NCBI GenBank assembly: GCA_018268735.1
Contig: JAFDWA010000015.1
Coordinates: 1 to 14,743 of the forward strand
Source of the DNA: Actinomycetota bacterium
GTDB lineage: Bacteria > Actinomycetota > Acidimicrobiia > Acidimicrobiales > Microtrichaceae
Reading direction: 5' to 3'
Length of the DNA stretch: 14,743 nt
Below are positions 6,970 through 13,319 of the stretch, piece after piece. The number at the start of each line of letters is the position of its first letter. Within the stretch, counting starts at the first letter, position 1. The translations under genes were made by a program, and so were the position numbers. Below the pieces are notes generated by a model that was given only the letters and a program-made list of their open reading frames with translations, had not been told where the DNA came from and did not search any database.

Positions 6970-6975
6970 AGCCTA
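6970..6975 (-). promoter_or_regulatory. -10 box (TAGGCT) of the PHP gene, leaderless
   Basis: TAGGCT reads on the minus strand from 6975 to 6970, followed by exactly seven bases (6969-6963) and then the GTG at 6962. That places the expected transcription start on the first base of the start codon. Confidence 0.5.
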
Positions 6976-6986
6976 CGTTCGGCCAC

Positions 6987-6992
6987 TACCCT
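6987..6992 (+). promoter_or_regulatory. -10 box (TACCCT) of ychF, leaderless
   Basis: TACCCT on the plus strand is followed by exactly seven bases (6993-6999) and then the GTG at 7000. There is no Shine-Dalgarno sequence in this gap. Spacing puts the transcription start at the first base of the start codon. Confidence 0.55.
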
Positions 6993-6999
6993 CCCGAGC

Positions 7000-8088
7000 G
7001 TGGAACGGTTCGGATTCGTCGGGCTGCCCAACGCGGGCAAGTCATCTCTCTACAACGCGCTGGCCGGCGGCGGTGCACTCGCTGCGCCGTATGCCTTCGC
7101 AACGGTCGACCCGAACGTCGGGGTAGCGAAGGTGCCAGACGCTCGGCTCACAGCCCTTGCCGAGATGAGCTCGTCCAGGCAGGTCGTCCCCGCGGCCGTG
7201 CAGTTCGTCGACATCGCCGGGCTGGTCAAGGGTGCGGCACAGGGTGAGGGGCTCGGCAACCGGTTCCTGTCCCACATCCGAGAGGTCGACGCGATCGTTT
7301 TCGTGCTCCGGGCGTTCGTCGACGACGACGTGCCCGGCTCAACCGACCCGGTCGACCAGCTCGAGACGCTCGAGATCGAGCTCGTCTACGCAGACCTCGA
7401 GTCCCTTGAACGTCAGATCGACAAGCGACGCAAGGCCGCCCGAGCCGACAAGACGCTCGCGGACGAGGTCGCGGCGCTGGACGCGGCGGTCGCGCACCTC
7501 CAGGCGGGCACGCCGCTCTACCGAGCCGGACTCGACCCCGAGCAGATCACCCTCCTCAAGCCGTTCTTCCTGCTGACCGCGAAGCCGGCGATGGCCCTCG
7601 TCAACGTCGACGAGTCCCAGATGGAGGACCTCGATCCGATCCTCGCACCGGTGCGCGCCGCTTTCGCCGCGACCGGCGACGCGGACTCGCTGGTCCTGGG
7701 CCTGTGCATCCAACTCGAAGCCGAAGCGGCGTTGCTCGACGAGGACTCCCGGGTCGAGATGCTCGAAGCGCTCGGTCTGGGGGAGGGGGCGCTGCCGGCC
7801 TTCCTGCACACCGCGTACTCGTTGCTCGGACTCCGGACCTTCCTCACCACCGGTGAGAAGGAGTCGAGGGCGTGGACGTTCCGTGCCGGCTCGACCGCTC
7901 CGCAGACCGCCGGGGTGATCCACACGGACTTCGAGCGGGGGTTCATCCGGGCCGAGGTGATCCGCTGGGACGAGCTGCTCGAGATCGGCTCGTGGTCCAA
8001 GGCACGAGATGCGGGCAAGCTGCGGGTCGAGGGCAAGGACTACCGACCCGTCGACGGTGACGTCATGGAGTTCCGCTTCAACGTGTGA
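7000..8088 (+). CDS. ychF: Ribosome-binding ATPase YchF (Obg/OLA1 family)
   Basis: A 362-residue P-loop NTPase, the normal size for YchF. It starts at GTG 7000 with MERFGFVGLPNAGKSS; the P-loop GLPNAGKSS is at 8-16. Switch II/Walker B is DIAGLVKGAAQGEGLGN (71-87). The base-recognition motif is NVDE (202-205) instead of the NKxD of GTPases; this substitution is the known reason why YchF prefers ATP. A coiled-coil segment spans about 130-170. The C-terminal TGS domain (from about 278) ends in DYRPVDGDVMEFRFNV, the usual family ending. YchF binds ribosomes and is linked to stress responses and translation control. The gene is divergent from the PHP gene and followed after 58 bases by the DUF192 gene. 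The open frame extends upstream to 6949, but that would cover the divergent promoter. Confidence 0.96.
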   Translation: MERFGFVGLPNAGKSSLYNALAGGGALAAPYAFATVDPNVGVAKVPDARLTALAEMSSSRQVVPAAVQFVDIAGLVKGAAQGEGLGNRFLSHIREVDAIVFVLRAFVDDDVPGSTDPVDQLETLEIELVYADLESLERQIDKRRKAARADKTLADEVAALDAAVAHLQAGTPLYRAGLDPEQITLLKPFFLLTAKPAMALVNVDESQMEDLDPILAPVRAAFAATGDADSLVLGLCIQLEAEAALLDEDSRVEMLEALGLGEGALPAFLHTAYSLLGLRTFLTTGEKESRAWTFRAGSTAPQTAGVIHTDFERGFIRAEVIRWDELLEIGSWSKARDAGKLRVEGKDYRPVDGDVMEFRFNV

Positions 8089-8146
8089 TCGACCGGACCC
8101 ACGGTCGCCAGGTTCGGGCGAAGGCCCGGGAGAGAGGAGCGTCGGG

Positions 8147-8482
8147 GTGCCGTGGCTCGTGCACGACGGCGAGGTGCTGGCATCGGTGGAGGTCGCCTCG
8201 ACCCGTGCCGAAAGACGTCGTGGCCTCCTCGGGCGTGACAGCGTCGACGGGGTGATGCAGCTCAGCGCACGGTCTGTGCACACGATCGGCATGCGGATGC
8301 CGATCGACGTCGCTGCATGCGTACCTCTGGGTGGCGGACGGTTCCGGGTGGAGCGGGTGATGGATCTCCAGCCGTGGCGGATCACCCGACCGTCGTGGCG
8401 TGCGAGCGTGGTCTTCGAGGCCGAGGCGGGGGCGTTCCGCCGTTGGGGCGTGGAAGCGGGCGACGAGTTGGTGGTGCGCTGA
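8147..8482 (+). CDS. DUF192 family protein
   Basis: A 111-residue protein beginning at GTG 8147, seven bases after GAGGAG (8134-8139). It shows the DUF192 pattern: TRAERRRGLLGRDSVDG (19-35), a central HTIGMRMPIDV (45-55, the family's conserved Met/Pro region), VERVMDLQPWRITRP (68-82), and a C-terminal GVEAGDEL. The family is a small beta-barrel-like fold with no settled function. Many members are exported; this one has no signal peptide and should be cytoplasmic. The frame is open further upstream into ychF, but the ribosome site fixes the start. Its TGA overlaps the ATG of rsmI (TGATG), so the two genes are translationally coupled. Confidence 0.85.
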   Translation: MPWLVHDGEVLASVEVASTRAERRRGLLGRDSVDGVMQLSARSVHTIGMRMPIDVAACVPLGGGRFRVERVMDLQPWRITRPSWRASVVFEAEAGAFRRWGVEAGDELVVR

Positions 8483-9327
8483 TGGCGGAGGGAGCGGCGG
8501 GCCGGCTCGTCGTCGTCGGCACGCCGATCGGCAACCTCGGCGATCTGAGCCCACGTGCGGTCGAGGCGTTGGCAGCGGCGGACGTGGTCGCCTGCGAGGA
8601 CACCCGTCGCACCGGCCGGCTCCTGGCTGCGGCGGGGGTCTCGCCGCGCAGGCTGGTCCGTGTCGACGAGCACACCGAGGACGCAGCGACGGATCGACTG
8701 GTGGCGTTGATGGATGCCGGCTCGGTCGTGGCGTTGGCGAGCGACGCGGGTCTGCCCGGCCTGTCGGACCCGGGTGCTGCCCTCGTCGCCGCGGCGGCCG
8801 AAGCCGGCCTGCGCATCGAGGTGGTGCCCGGCCCCTTCGCCGGTGCGGTCGCGCTCGTCGGCAGTGGGCTTCTGGAGCGCAGCGGTCGCTTCTGCTTCGA
8901 GGGGTTCCTGCCACGCAAGGGTCCCGCCCGTCGGGAGCGGGTTGCTGCGCTGGCCGACGAGCGGCGCACGATCGTGATCTACGAGGCACCGCACCGGCTC
9001 GGGGCGACCCTCGTCGACCTCGTGGTGGCCTTCGGTGGCGCTCGGCGGGTCGCGGTGTGTCGGGAGCTGACGAAGCTGCACGAGGAGACCTGGCGCGGGA
9101 CGCTGACCGACGCAGTGGCCCGTTGCAGCGAGGTCGAACCCCGAGGTGAGCACGTGCTCGTCGTGGACGGCGCTCCGGAGCCCGCCGGTGTGGACGACGA
9201 CACGTTGCGCGACGCGCTCGATGTGGCGCTCGCAGCGGGTGCGACACGTCGGGATGCCGCGGCGAGCGTCGCCGAGCGCTACGGGGTCGCCCCGAACAGG
9301 GTGAAGCGGCTCCTCACCGGCGGGTAG
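8482..9327 (+). CDS. rsmI: 16S rRNA (cytidine1402-2'-O)-methyltransferase RsmI
   Basis: 281 residues from ATG 8482, overlapping the previous stop as TGATG. RsmI uses S-adenosylmethionine to 2'-O-methylate C1402 in the decoding centre of 16S rRNA. Family motifs are all present: LVVVGTPIGNLGDLSPRAVEAL (9-30), ACEDTRRTGRLL (37-48), ALASDAGLPGLSDPG (84-98), VVPGPFAGAVALVGSGL (114-130), FEGFLPRKG (139-147) and IYEAPHRL. The usual SDAGTPGISDPG is here SDAGLPGLSDPG, a mild variation. A C-terminal helical region ends in GVAPNRVKRLLTGG, typical of the family's winged-helix-like tail. It is the last gene of the ychF-side group and faces larC, with a shared hairpin between them. RsmA, another 16S methylase, lies 5 kb downstream. 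Confidence 0.96.
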   Translation: MAEGAAGRLVVVGTPIGNLGDLSPRAVEALAAADVVACEDTRRTGRLLAAAGVSPRRLVRVDEHTEDAATDRLVALMDAGSVVALASDAGLPGLSDPGAALVAAAAEAGLRIEVVPGPFAGAVALVGSGLLERSGRFCFEGFLPRKGPARRERVAALADERRTIVIYEAPHRLGATLVDLVVAFGGARRVAVCRELTKLHEETWRGTLTDAVARCSEVEPRGEHVLVVDGAPEPAGVDDDTLRDALDVALAAGATRRDAAASVAERYGVAPNRVKRLLTGG

Positions 9328-9340
9328 GTGGCGCTTGGCT

Positions 9341-9387
9341 GATCTTGGGGGATTCCGACATCTGCTACGTCGGTTTCCCCCAAGATC
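9341..9387. terminator. Long bidirectional hairpin between rsmI and larC
   Basis: GATCTTGGGGGATTCCGAC (9341-9359) pairs with GTCGGTTTCCCCCAAGATC (9369-9387) as a 12-bp plus 5-bp stem split by a TT/TT internal loop. The 9-base loop contains the larC stop codon, so the right arm also encodes the last residues of LarC. It lies 13 bases after the rsmI stop. It should act on both converging transcripts. Confidence 0.7.
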
Positions 9388-10606
9388 GAGGCGCAGCGAG
9401 CGCATCGGCCGCGACGTCGCGAAGCGGTCGACCGAGCGCGGTCGCGGCAGCGACGACGTCGTCGTGTTCGGGCTTGGCGCCGAACGGGCCGATCTTGATC
9501 CTCACCGGGTGGCCGTCGACGTCGACCACCTCGCTGCGGCGAACGAGCTCGTGCTTGCGCACCGGTGACTCGCGCAGACCCAGGGTCCCGGTCTCGGAGG
9601 TGAGCAGATCTCTCACCGAGGGCAGGAGATCTGCTCGACACAGGACGCGCACCTCGTGGCCGGGTCGGTGCTTCTTCATCGTCGCCGGCAGGATCCAGGC
9701 ATCGTCGGCACCGAGGGCGAGCGCCCGGTCGATGACGTGACCGAGCACCTCGGGTGTGACGTCGTCGACAGTGGTCTCGATGAGCACCGCATCGACGAGC
9801 ACCGCATCGAGGAGCACCGCCACGTCGATGCCGGCGTCCACATCGGTGGGACCGGTCGCGGGCTCGTAGCGCACGACGGTGAGGACGTTCGCGTGCGTTG
9901 GGGGATCCCAGGTGCCGGCACCACGTCCGATCGCTGCGATCGTGCCGGCCGGCATCGGACCCCACGCCTCGGCCATCGTGGTCAGGATCGCGACACCGGT
10001 CGGCGTCGCGGTCTCGCCATCGGTGTCCACCGGTGCGCTCGGATGGCCGCGCAGCAACTCGAGCGTGGCCGGGGCGGGGGTCGGCAGGGTGCCGTGCGCC
10101 ATCGGGGCGGTTCCGGTGCCGAGGCCGACGGGCGCGCTCGTCACCGTCGGCATCCCGAGGTCGAACCACCCAGACCACGCCCCGACGACGTCGACGATCG
10201 CGTCGACGGCGCCGACCTCGTGGAAGTGCACGTCGTCGATCCCGATGCCGTGCACCGATGCCTCCGCGACGGCGAGACGCCGGAACGTGGCACGGGCACC
10301 GTCACGCACCGGATCGGGGAGTGCAGCGGCAGCGAGCATCGCGTCGATCGTCGACCAGCTCCGATGGTGGTCGTGATCCGGTGCGCTCACCGTGACTGCG
10401 GTGGCGGTGATGCCCCGGCGGGTGCCCCGCGTGGTGTCGAGAGACCAGTCGGGTAGACCGACGGTGCCGACGAGGTCACGTAGCACCTGCAGGCTCGCCC
10501 CGACGTCGATGAGGGCCGCGAGGAGCATGTCGCCGGCGACGCCGACCGCCGGGTTGATCCACAGGTCCATCGGGTCGGGCTGTCTCATCGGGTCGGGCTG
10601 TCTCAT
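9365..10606 (-). CDS. larC: LarC: nickel insertase for the nickel-pincer nucleotide cofactor
   Basis: LarC is the CTP-dependent cyclometallase that inserts nickel into the thiolated pyridinium nucleotide made by LarB and LarE. The protein has 413 residues from ATG 10606. After a short repeated leader, MDLWINPAVGVAGDMLLAAL (13-32) matches the family N-terminus. DVHFHEVGAVDAIVDVVG is the conserved central His/Glu motif. The C-terminal half has ETTVDDVTPEVLGH, PATMKKHRPGHEV and KIGPFGAKPEHDD, as in the LarC2 part. In Lactobacillus plantarum LarC is made by ribosomal frameshifting; here it is one uninterrupted frame. The ATG overlaps the larEB stop as ATGA, so the genes are coupled. An 18-base perfect tandem duplication repeats the start region, giving three candidate ATGs (10606, 10588, 10570). 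A 15-base triplication at 9778-9822 encodes VLLDA-VLVDA-VLIET. Confidence 0.94.
   Translation of the reverse strand: MRQPDPMRQPDPMDLWINPAVGVAGDMLLAALIDVGASLQVLRDLVGTVGLPDWSLDTTRGTRRGITATAVTVSAPDHDHHRSWSTIDAMLAAAALPDPVRDGARATFRRLAVAEASVHGIGIDDVHFHEVGAVDAIVDVVGAWSGWFDLGMPTVTSAPVGLGTGTAPMAHGTLPTPAPATLELLRGHPSAPVDTDGETATPTGVAILTTMAEAWGPMPAGTIAAIGRGAGTWDPPTHANVLTVVRYEPATGPTDVDAGIDVAVLLDAVLVDAVLIETTVDDVTPEVLGHVIDRALALGADDAWILPATMKKHRPGHEVRVLCRADLLPSVRDLLTSETGTLGLRESPVRKHELVRRSEVVDVDGHPVRIKIGPFGAKPEHDDVVAAATALGRPLRDVAADALAAPRSWGKPT
9602..9636. repeat. 11-bp perfect inverted repeat inside larC
   Basis: GAGCAGATCTC (9602-9612) and GAGATCTGCTC (9626-9636) are exact reverse complements, separated by 13 bases. 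They lie in coding sequence of larC, where the mRNA could form a hairpin. The arm includes GATCTGCTC, which is also found twice in the site cluster at 842-929. Confidence 0.45.
9778..9822. repeat. 15-bp tandem triplication in larC
   Basis: Three nearly identical units, CGATGAGCACCGCAT, CGACGAGCACCGCAT and CGAGGAGCACCGCCA, follow each other at 9778, 9793 and 9808. On the minus strand they encode the imperfect pentapeptide series VLLDA, VLVDA and VLIET. It expands the stretch just before the conserved ETTVDD of LarC without breaking frame. Confidence 0.6.
10571..10606 (-). repeat. 18-bp tandem duplication containing the larC start codon
   Basis: ATGAGACAGCCCGACCCG occurs twice without mismatch on the minus strand (10606-10589 and 10588-10571), followed by a third ATG at 10570. 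The protein leader reads MRQPDP-MRQPDP-MDLW. The first copy overlaps the larEB stop. Confidence 0.9.
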
Positions 10607-12084
10607 CGGGAGGGGCGGGCGAGGATGCGCCAGGCCGCACACGCGGCGCCGTAGCCGTTGTCGATGCCGACCACGCTGATGCCCGGCGCACAGGAGCTGA
10701 GCAGCGACAGCAGCGCTGTGACGCCTTCGAGGCTGGCGCCGTAGCCGGTGGAAGTCGGCACCGCGACGATCGGCTGCGGGATGAGTCCGCCCAGCACGGT
10801 CGGAAGCGACGCCTCCATGCCGGCGAGAGCGACGACGACGTCGGCGTCGACCATGTCGTCGAGCGAGCCGAGCAGCCGGTGCAGCCCGGCGACGCCGACG
10901 TCACGCACGACGCACACCTCCGCTCCGAGCGCGGTGAGCGTGCCGATGCACTCGTCGAGCACCGGTGCGTCGGAGGTGCCGGCGGAGACCACGGCGACCC
11001 GTCGTGCGGGGTCGGTCGGTGCGTGTCGCCAGCTCAGCGTGTCGGACCACGTCGCATCCGGTGACAGCCCGGCGGTGTCGAACGCGTCACGGTGCTCCGC
11101 CCGGGTGCGGGTCACGACCACGGGGTCGCTGCCGTCGCGCAGCATCGCTGTGACGATCTCGACGCACTGCGCCGGTGTCTTGCCGGCCGCGTAGACCGCC
11201 TCGGGCATCCCGATGCGCTCGGCGCGTCGCAGGTCAGGGCGGGTGTGGTCCAGCACTGGGCTGTCGAGGGCTGTGCTGTCGAGGGGTGGGTTGAGGTTCC
11301 CGGACCGAAGGCCGGCGAGGTCGAGGGTGACGTAGCGGTACCCGGCGGCGGTGACACCCGCGACGATCTCCTCGGCGTGCGCTGCGGCGTGGTCGAGCTC
11401 GGCGACGGGGACTTCGATGCGTGCGGTGTCGCCGAGGTGGCGGACCCGGAGGTCCGAGAAGCCGAGCGACCGCAGCGCTGCCTCGGCCCGGTCGACCGAC
11501 GACAGCGTGGACAGCGTGACCGGGGTGCCGTAGGGGATCCGGGATGCGAGGCACGGATGGGCCGGTCGGTCCCACACCGCGAGGTCGAGGTGGTGTGCGA
11601 GCGCACGCACGTCGGCCTTCGCGAGACCGGCCTCGACGAGCGGGAACCGGGCCGCTCGGCGGCGTGCCGCGTCCTGGCCGGGTCGGTGGTCGCCGAGGTC
11701 GTCGACGTTCACGCCGAGCACCACGGTGGCTCCTGCGTCGGCGGCGATCGGAGCGACGGCGTCCATGAGCGCGTCCTTGCAGTGAGCGCAGCGGTCGGTG
11801 TCGTTGGCGACGTAGCCGGGGTCTGCCATCTCGTCGGTGTCGACTGCCTGCCACGGCATGCCCCAGGACTCGGCGAGGTCGCGGCAGTGATCGAGCTCAC
11901 CCGTTGCGAGCGACGCGGAGCGTGCGGTGGCCGCGAGCACCTTGTCGGGACCGAGGACCTCGAGGGCAACGCGGGCGACGAGCGACGAGTCGACCCCGCC
12001 TGAGAAGGCAACGACGACTGGCCCGATCGAGCGCAGGACCTCCGTGAGCCGCTCAGCCTTCATGCCGATCTCCGACGGGGTCAC
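10603..12084 (-). CDS. LarE-LarB fusion: sulfur insertion and carboxylation steps of nickel-pincer nucleotide synthesis
   Basis: One 493-residue frame joins two enzymes. Residues 1-265 are LarE: PP-loop FSGGVDSS (27-34), VLGVNVDDLGDHRPGQDAA, then CLASRIPYGTPVT with Cys178 at the place of the sacrificial Cys176 of L. plantarum. DRCAHC adds Cys99 and Cys102, suggesting the three-cysteine, [4Fe-4S]-dependent LarE type rather than the self-sacrificing one. A linker (265-285) has a 15-base DNA repeat. Residues 286-493 are LarB: RAERIGMPEAVYAAGKTPAQ, AVVSAGTSDAPV, VVALAGMEASLPTVLGGL, VPTSTGYGASLEG and SCAPGISVVGIDNGYGAA (464-481), with Cys465 in the position of the LarB catalytic cysteine. LarB carboxylates and hydrolyses nicotinic acid adenine dinucleotide; LarE then adds sulfur. 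LarC follows with an ATGA overlap. Start GTG 12084 fits TACGAT eight bases upstream. Confidence 0.94.
   Translation of the reverse strand: MTPSEIGMKAERLTEVLRSIGPVVVAFSGGVDSSLVARVALEVLGPDKVLAATARSASLATGELDHCRDLAESWGMPWQAVDTDEMADPGYVANDTDRCAHCKDALMDAVAPIAADAGATVVLGVNVDDLGDHRPGQDAARRRAARFPLVEAGLAKADVRALAHHLDLAVWDRPAHPCLASRIPYGTPVTLSTLSSVDRAEAALRSLGFSDLRVRHLGDTARIEVPVAELDHAAAHAEEIVAGVTAAGYRYVTLDLAGLRSGNLNPPLDSTALDSPVLDHTRPDLRRAERIGMPEAVYAAGKTPAQCVEIVTAMLRDGSDPVVVTRTRAEHRDAFDTAGLSPDATWSDTLSWRHAPTDPARRVAVVSAGTSDAPVLDECIGTLTALGAEVCVVRDVGVAGLHRLLGSLDDMVDADVVVALAGMEASLPTVLGGLIPQPIVAVPTSTGYGASLEGVTALLSLLSSCAPGISVVGIDNGYGAACAAWRILARPSR
11261..11290. repeat. 15-bp direct repeat in the LarE-LarB linker
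   Basis: CTGTCGAGG recurs at 11261 and 11276 in a 15-base period, and the flanking bases are similar. On the minus strand it gives the imperfect repeat LDSTALDSPVLD between the LarE and LarB parts. It looks like slippage-type expansion of an unstructured linker. Confidence 0.45.
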
Positions 12085-12092
12085 AGCTCAGG

Positions 12093-12098
12093 ATCGTA
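12093..12098 (-). promoter_or_regulatory. -10 box (TACGAT) of the larEB-larC operon
   Basis: TACGAT on the minus strand (12098 to 12093) is followed by eight bases and the GTG at 12084. It is the closest of the window's boxes to the consensus TATAAT (TANNAT). No ribosome site lies between, so a leaderless transcript is likely. The palindromic element at 12114-12222 sits just upstream. Confidence 0.5.
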
Positions 12099-12113
12099 TC
12101 GGCGACTCCCGGT

Positions 12114-12222
12114 CGAACTTGTAGGCCACCGTCGCCTGGGCGACCCGACGCCTACAAGTTCGCCAGCCGAAGCCGAACTTGTCGGCCACCGTCGCTCAGT
12201 TGGCGTGCCAGCTACACGTTCG
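12114..12222. repeat. Tandem pair of palindromic repeats, 60-bp period
   Basis: The unit beginning CGAACTTGTAGGCCACCGTC at 12114 recurs at exactly +60 (12174) with one difference (A to C) in the first 22 bases. The unit ends are also similar: CCTACAAGTTCG (12151-12162) and GCTACACGTTCG (12211-12222) differ at two positions. Copy one is a long hairpin: CGAACTTGTAGGC (12114-12126) pairs perfectly with GCCTACAAGTTCG (12150-12162), with a nested GTCGC/GCGAC stem (12131-12144). Copy two is a degenerate version. It fills most of the 200 bases between larEB and the kinase gene. It may be a REP-like element, or operators shared by the divergent promoters. Confidence 0.75.
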
Positions 12223-12270
12223 GCTGCCGGCGGCGCTGGTGTGGGCAGATCACGCAGGACCGAACATGGG

Positions 12271-12276
12271 TAACGT
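12271..12276 (+). promoter_or_regulatory. -10 box (TAACGT) of the kinase-tatD-rsmA operon
   Basis: TAACGT on the plus strand is followed by eight bases and the GTG at 12285. There is no Shine-Dalgarno sequence before that GTG. The spacing fits a leaderless transcript heading the downstream gene cluster. Confidence 0.45.
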
Positions 12277-12284
12277 GATCGACC

Positions 12285-13316
12285 GTGCCTGACACCGGAC
12301 CCTCCGCCAACCCGATCGACGTGAACCCCGGCGAGCTCGACGTCGTCGGGATCGGCAACGCCCTGGTCGACGTGCTCGCCCATGCTTCCGATGCCGTCGT
12401 GGAGGAGCTCGGTCTCGTCAAGGGGTCGATGAACCTCATCGAAGCCGACCGTGCCGACGAGCTGTACGAACGGATGGGGCCGGCGGTCGAGATCTCCGGC
12501 GGCTCGGCGGCGAACACCATCGTGGGCGTCGCCTCCCTCGGCGGGACGGCGCAGTACGTGGGACGCGTGCGCGACGACCAGCTCGGCGCCGTCTTCGCCC
12601 ACGACCTGTCCTCGACCGGCGTGCGCTACACGGTCCAGCCGGCGACCGACGGGCCGAGCACCGGGTGCTGTCTCATCCTCGTCACGCCCGACGCCCAGCG
12701 GACGATGAGCACCTACCTGGGAGCGTCGAGCCTCCTCGGCCCCGATGACGTCGACGCGGAGGTCGTCGCCTCGGGCACGGTGCTGTACCTCGAGGGCTAC
12801 CTGTTCGATCCGCCCGAGGCGCAGGAGGCGTTCCGACGCGCTGCCCGGATCGCTCACGAGGCAGGTCGCACCGTGTCGGTCACGTTGTCGGACAGCTTCT
12901 GCGTCGAGCGTCACCGCGACGCCTTCCTGGACCTCGTCGAGCACCACGTCGACCTGCTGTTCGCGAACGAGGCCGAGATCACCACCCTGTACCGGACGGA
13001 CTCCTTCCCCGAAGCCGCTGACGGGGTGCGTCGCCACGGCACCGTTGCTGTCCTCACCCGCTCCGAGCGTGGATCGGTCGTCGTCACCGACGACGGACTG
13101 GTCGAGGTGCCGGCACATCCCGTCAGCCAGCTCGTCGACACGACCGGCGCCGGTGACCTCTACGCAGCCGGCTTCCTCTACGGCTTCAGCAGGAAGATGG
13201 ACCTCGCGACCTGCGGCGCGCTCGGCTCGCTCGCCGCGGCAGAGGTCATCTCGCACATCGGGGCGCGCCCCGAGGCGGACCTCACCGAGCTCGCCCGTCC
13301 GATCCTCGAAGGCTGA
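12285..13316 (+). CDS. PfkB-family carbohydrate/nucleoside kinase, adenosine-kinase-like
   Basis: A 343-residue ribokinase-fold kinase beginning at GTG 12285. The core starts at ELDVVGIGNALVDVL (17-31). The substrate-side glycine motif is SGGSAANTIVGVASLGG (71-87), GRVRDDQLG follows (93-101), and NEAE (228-231) is the Mg/phosphate-binding NxxE. The C-terminal PfkB signature is DTTGAGDLYAAGFLYGF (285-301), with Asp291 as catalytic base. It phosphorylates a sugar or nucleoside hydroxyl with ATP. The overall look (FANEAEITTLY, the VERHRDAFLDL region) resembles the adenosine-kinase subgroup of bacterial PfkB proteins, but the substrate cannot be fixed from sequence. The gene is separated from tatD by three bases and probably heads the tatD-rsmA operon. 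Confidence 0.93.
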   Translation: MPDTGPSANPIDVNPGELDVVGIGNALVDVLAHASDAVVEELGLVKGSMNLIEADRADELYERMGPAVEISGGSAANTIVGVASLGGTAQYVGRVRDDQLGAVFAHDLSSTGVRYTVQPATDGPSTGCCLILVTPDAQRTMSTYLGASSLLGPDDVDAEVVASGTVLYLEGYLFDPPEAQEAFRRAARIAHEAGRTVSVTLSDSFCVERHRDAFLDLVEHHVDLLFANEAEITTLYRTDSFPEAADGVRRHGTVAVLTRSERGSVVVTDDGLVEVPAHPVSQLVDTTGAGDLYAAGFLYGFSRKMDLATCGALGSLAAAEVISHIGARPEADLTELARPILEG

Positions 13317-13319
13317 CAC

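Noticed and set aside
7339..9405. A 688-codon open frame on the minus strand under ychF, DUF192 and rsmI
   Set aside because: Its translation is low-complexity charged sequence without motifs, and it is opposite three well-supported genes. It reflects codon bias, not coding.
12114..12222. Palindromic repeats as a CRISPR or a tRNA-like structure
   Set aside because: There are only two copies, the intervening sequence is part of the repeat, and no cas genes are present. The fold lacks the tRNA arm layout and CCA end.
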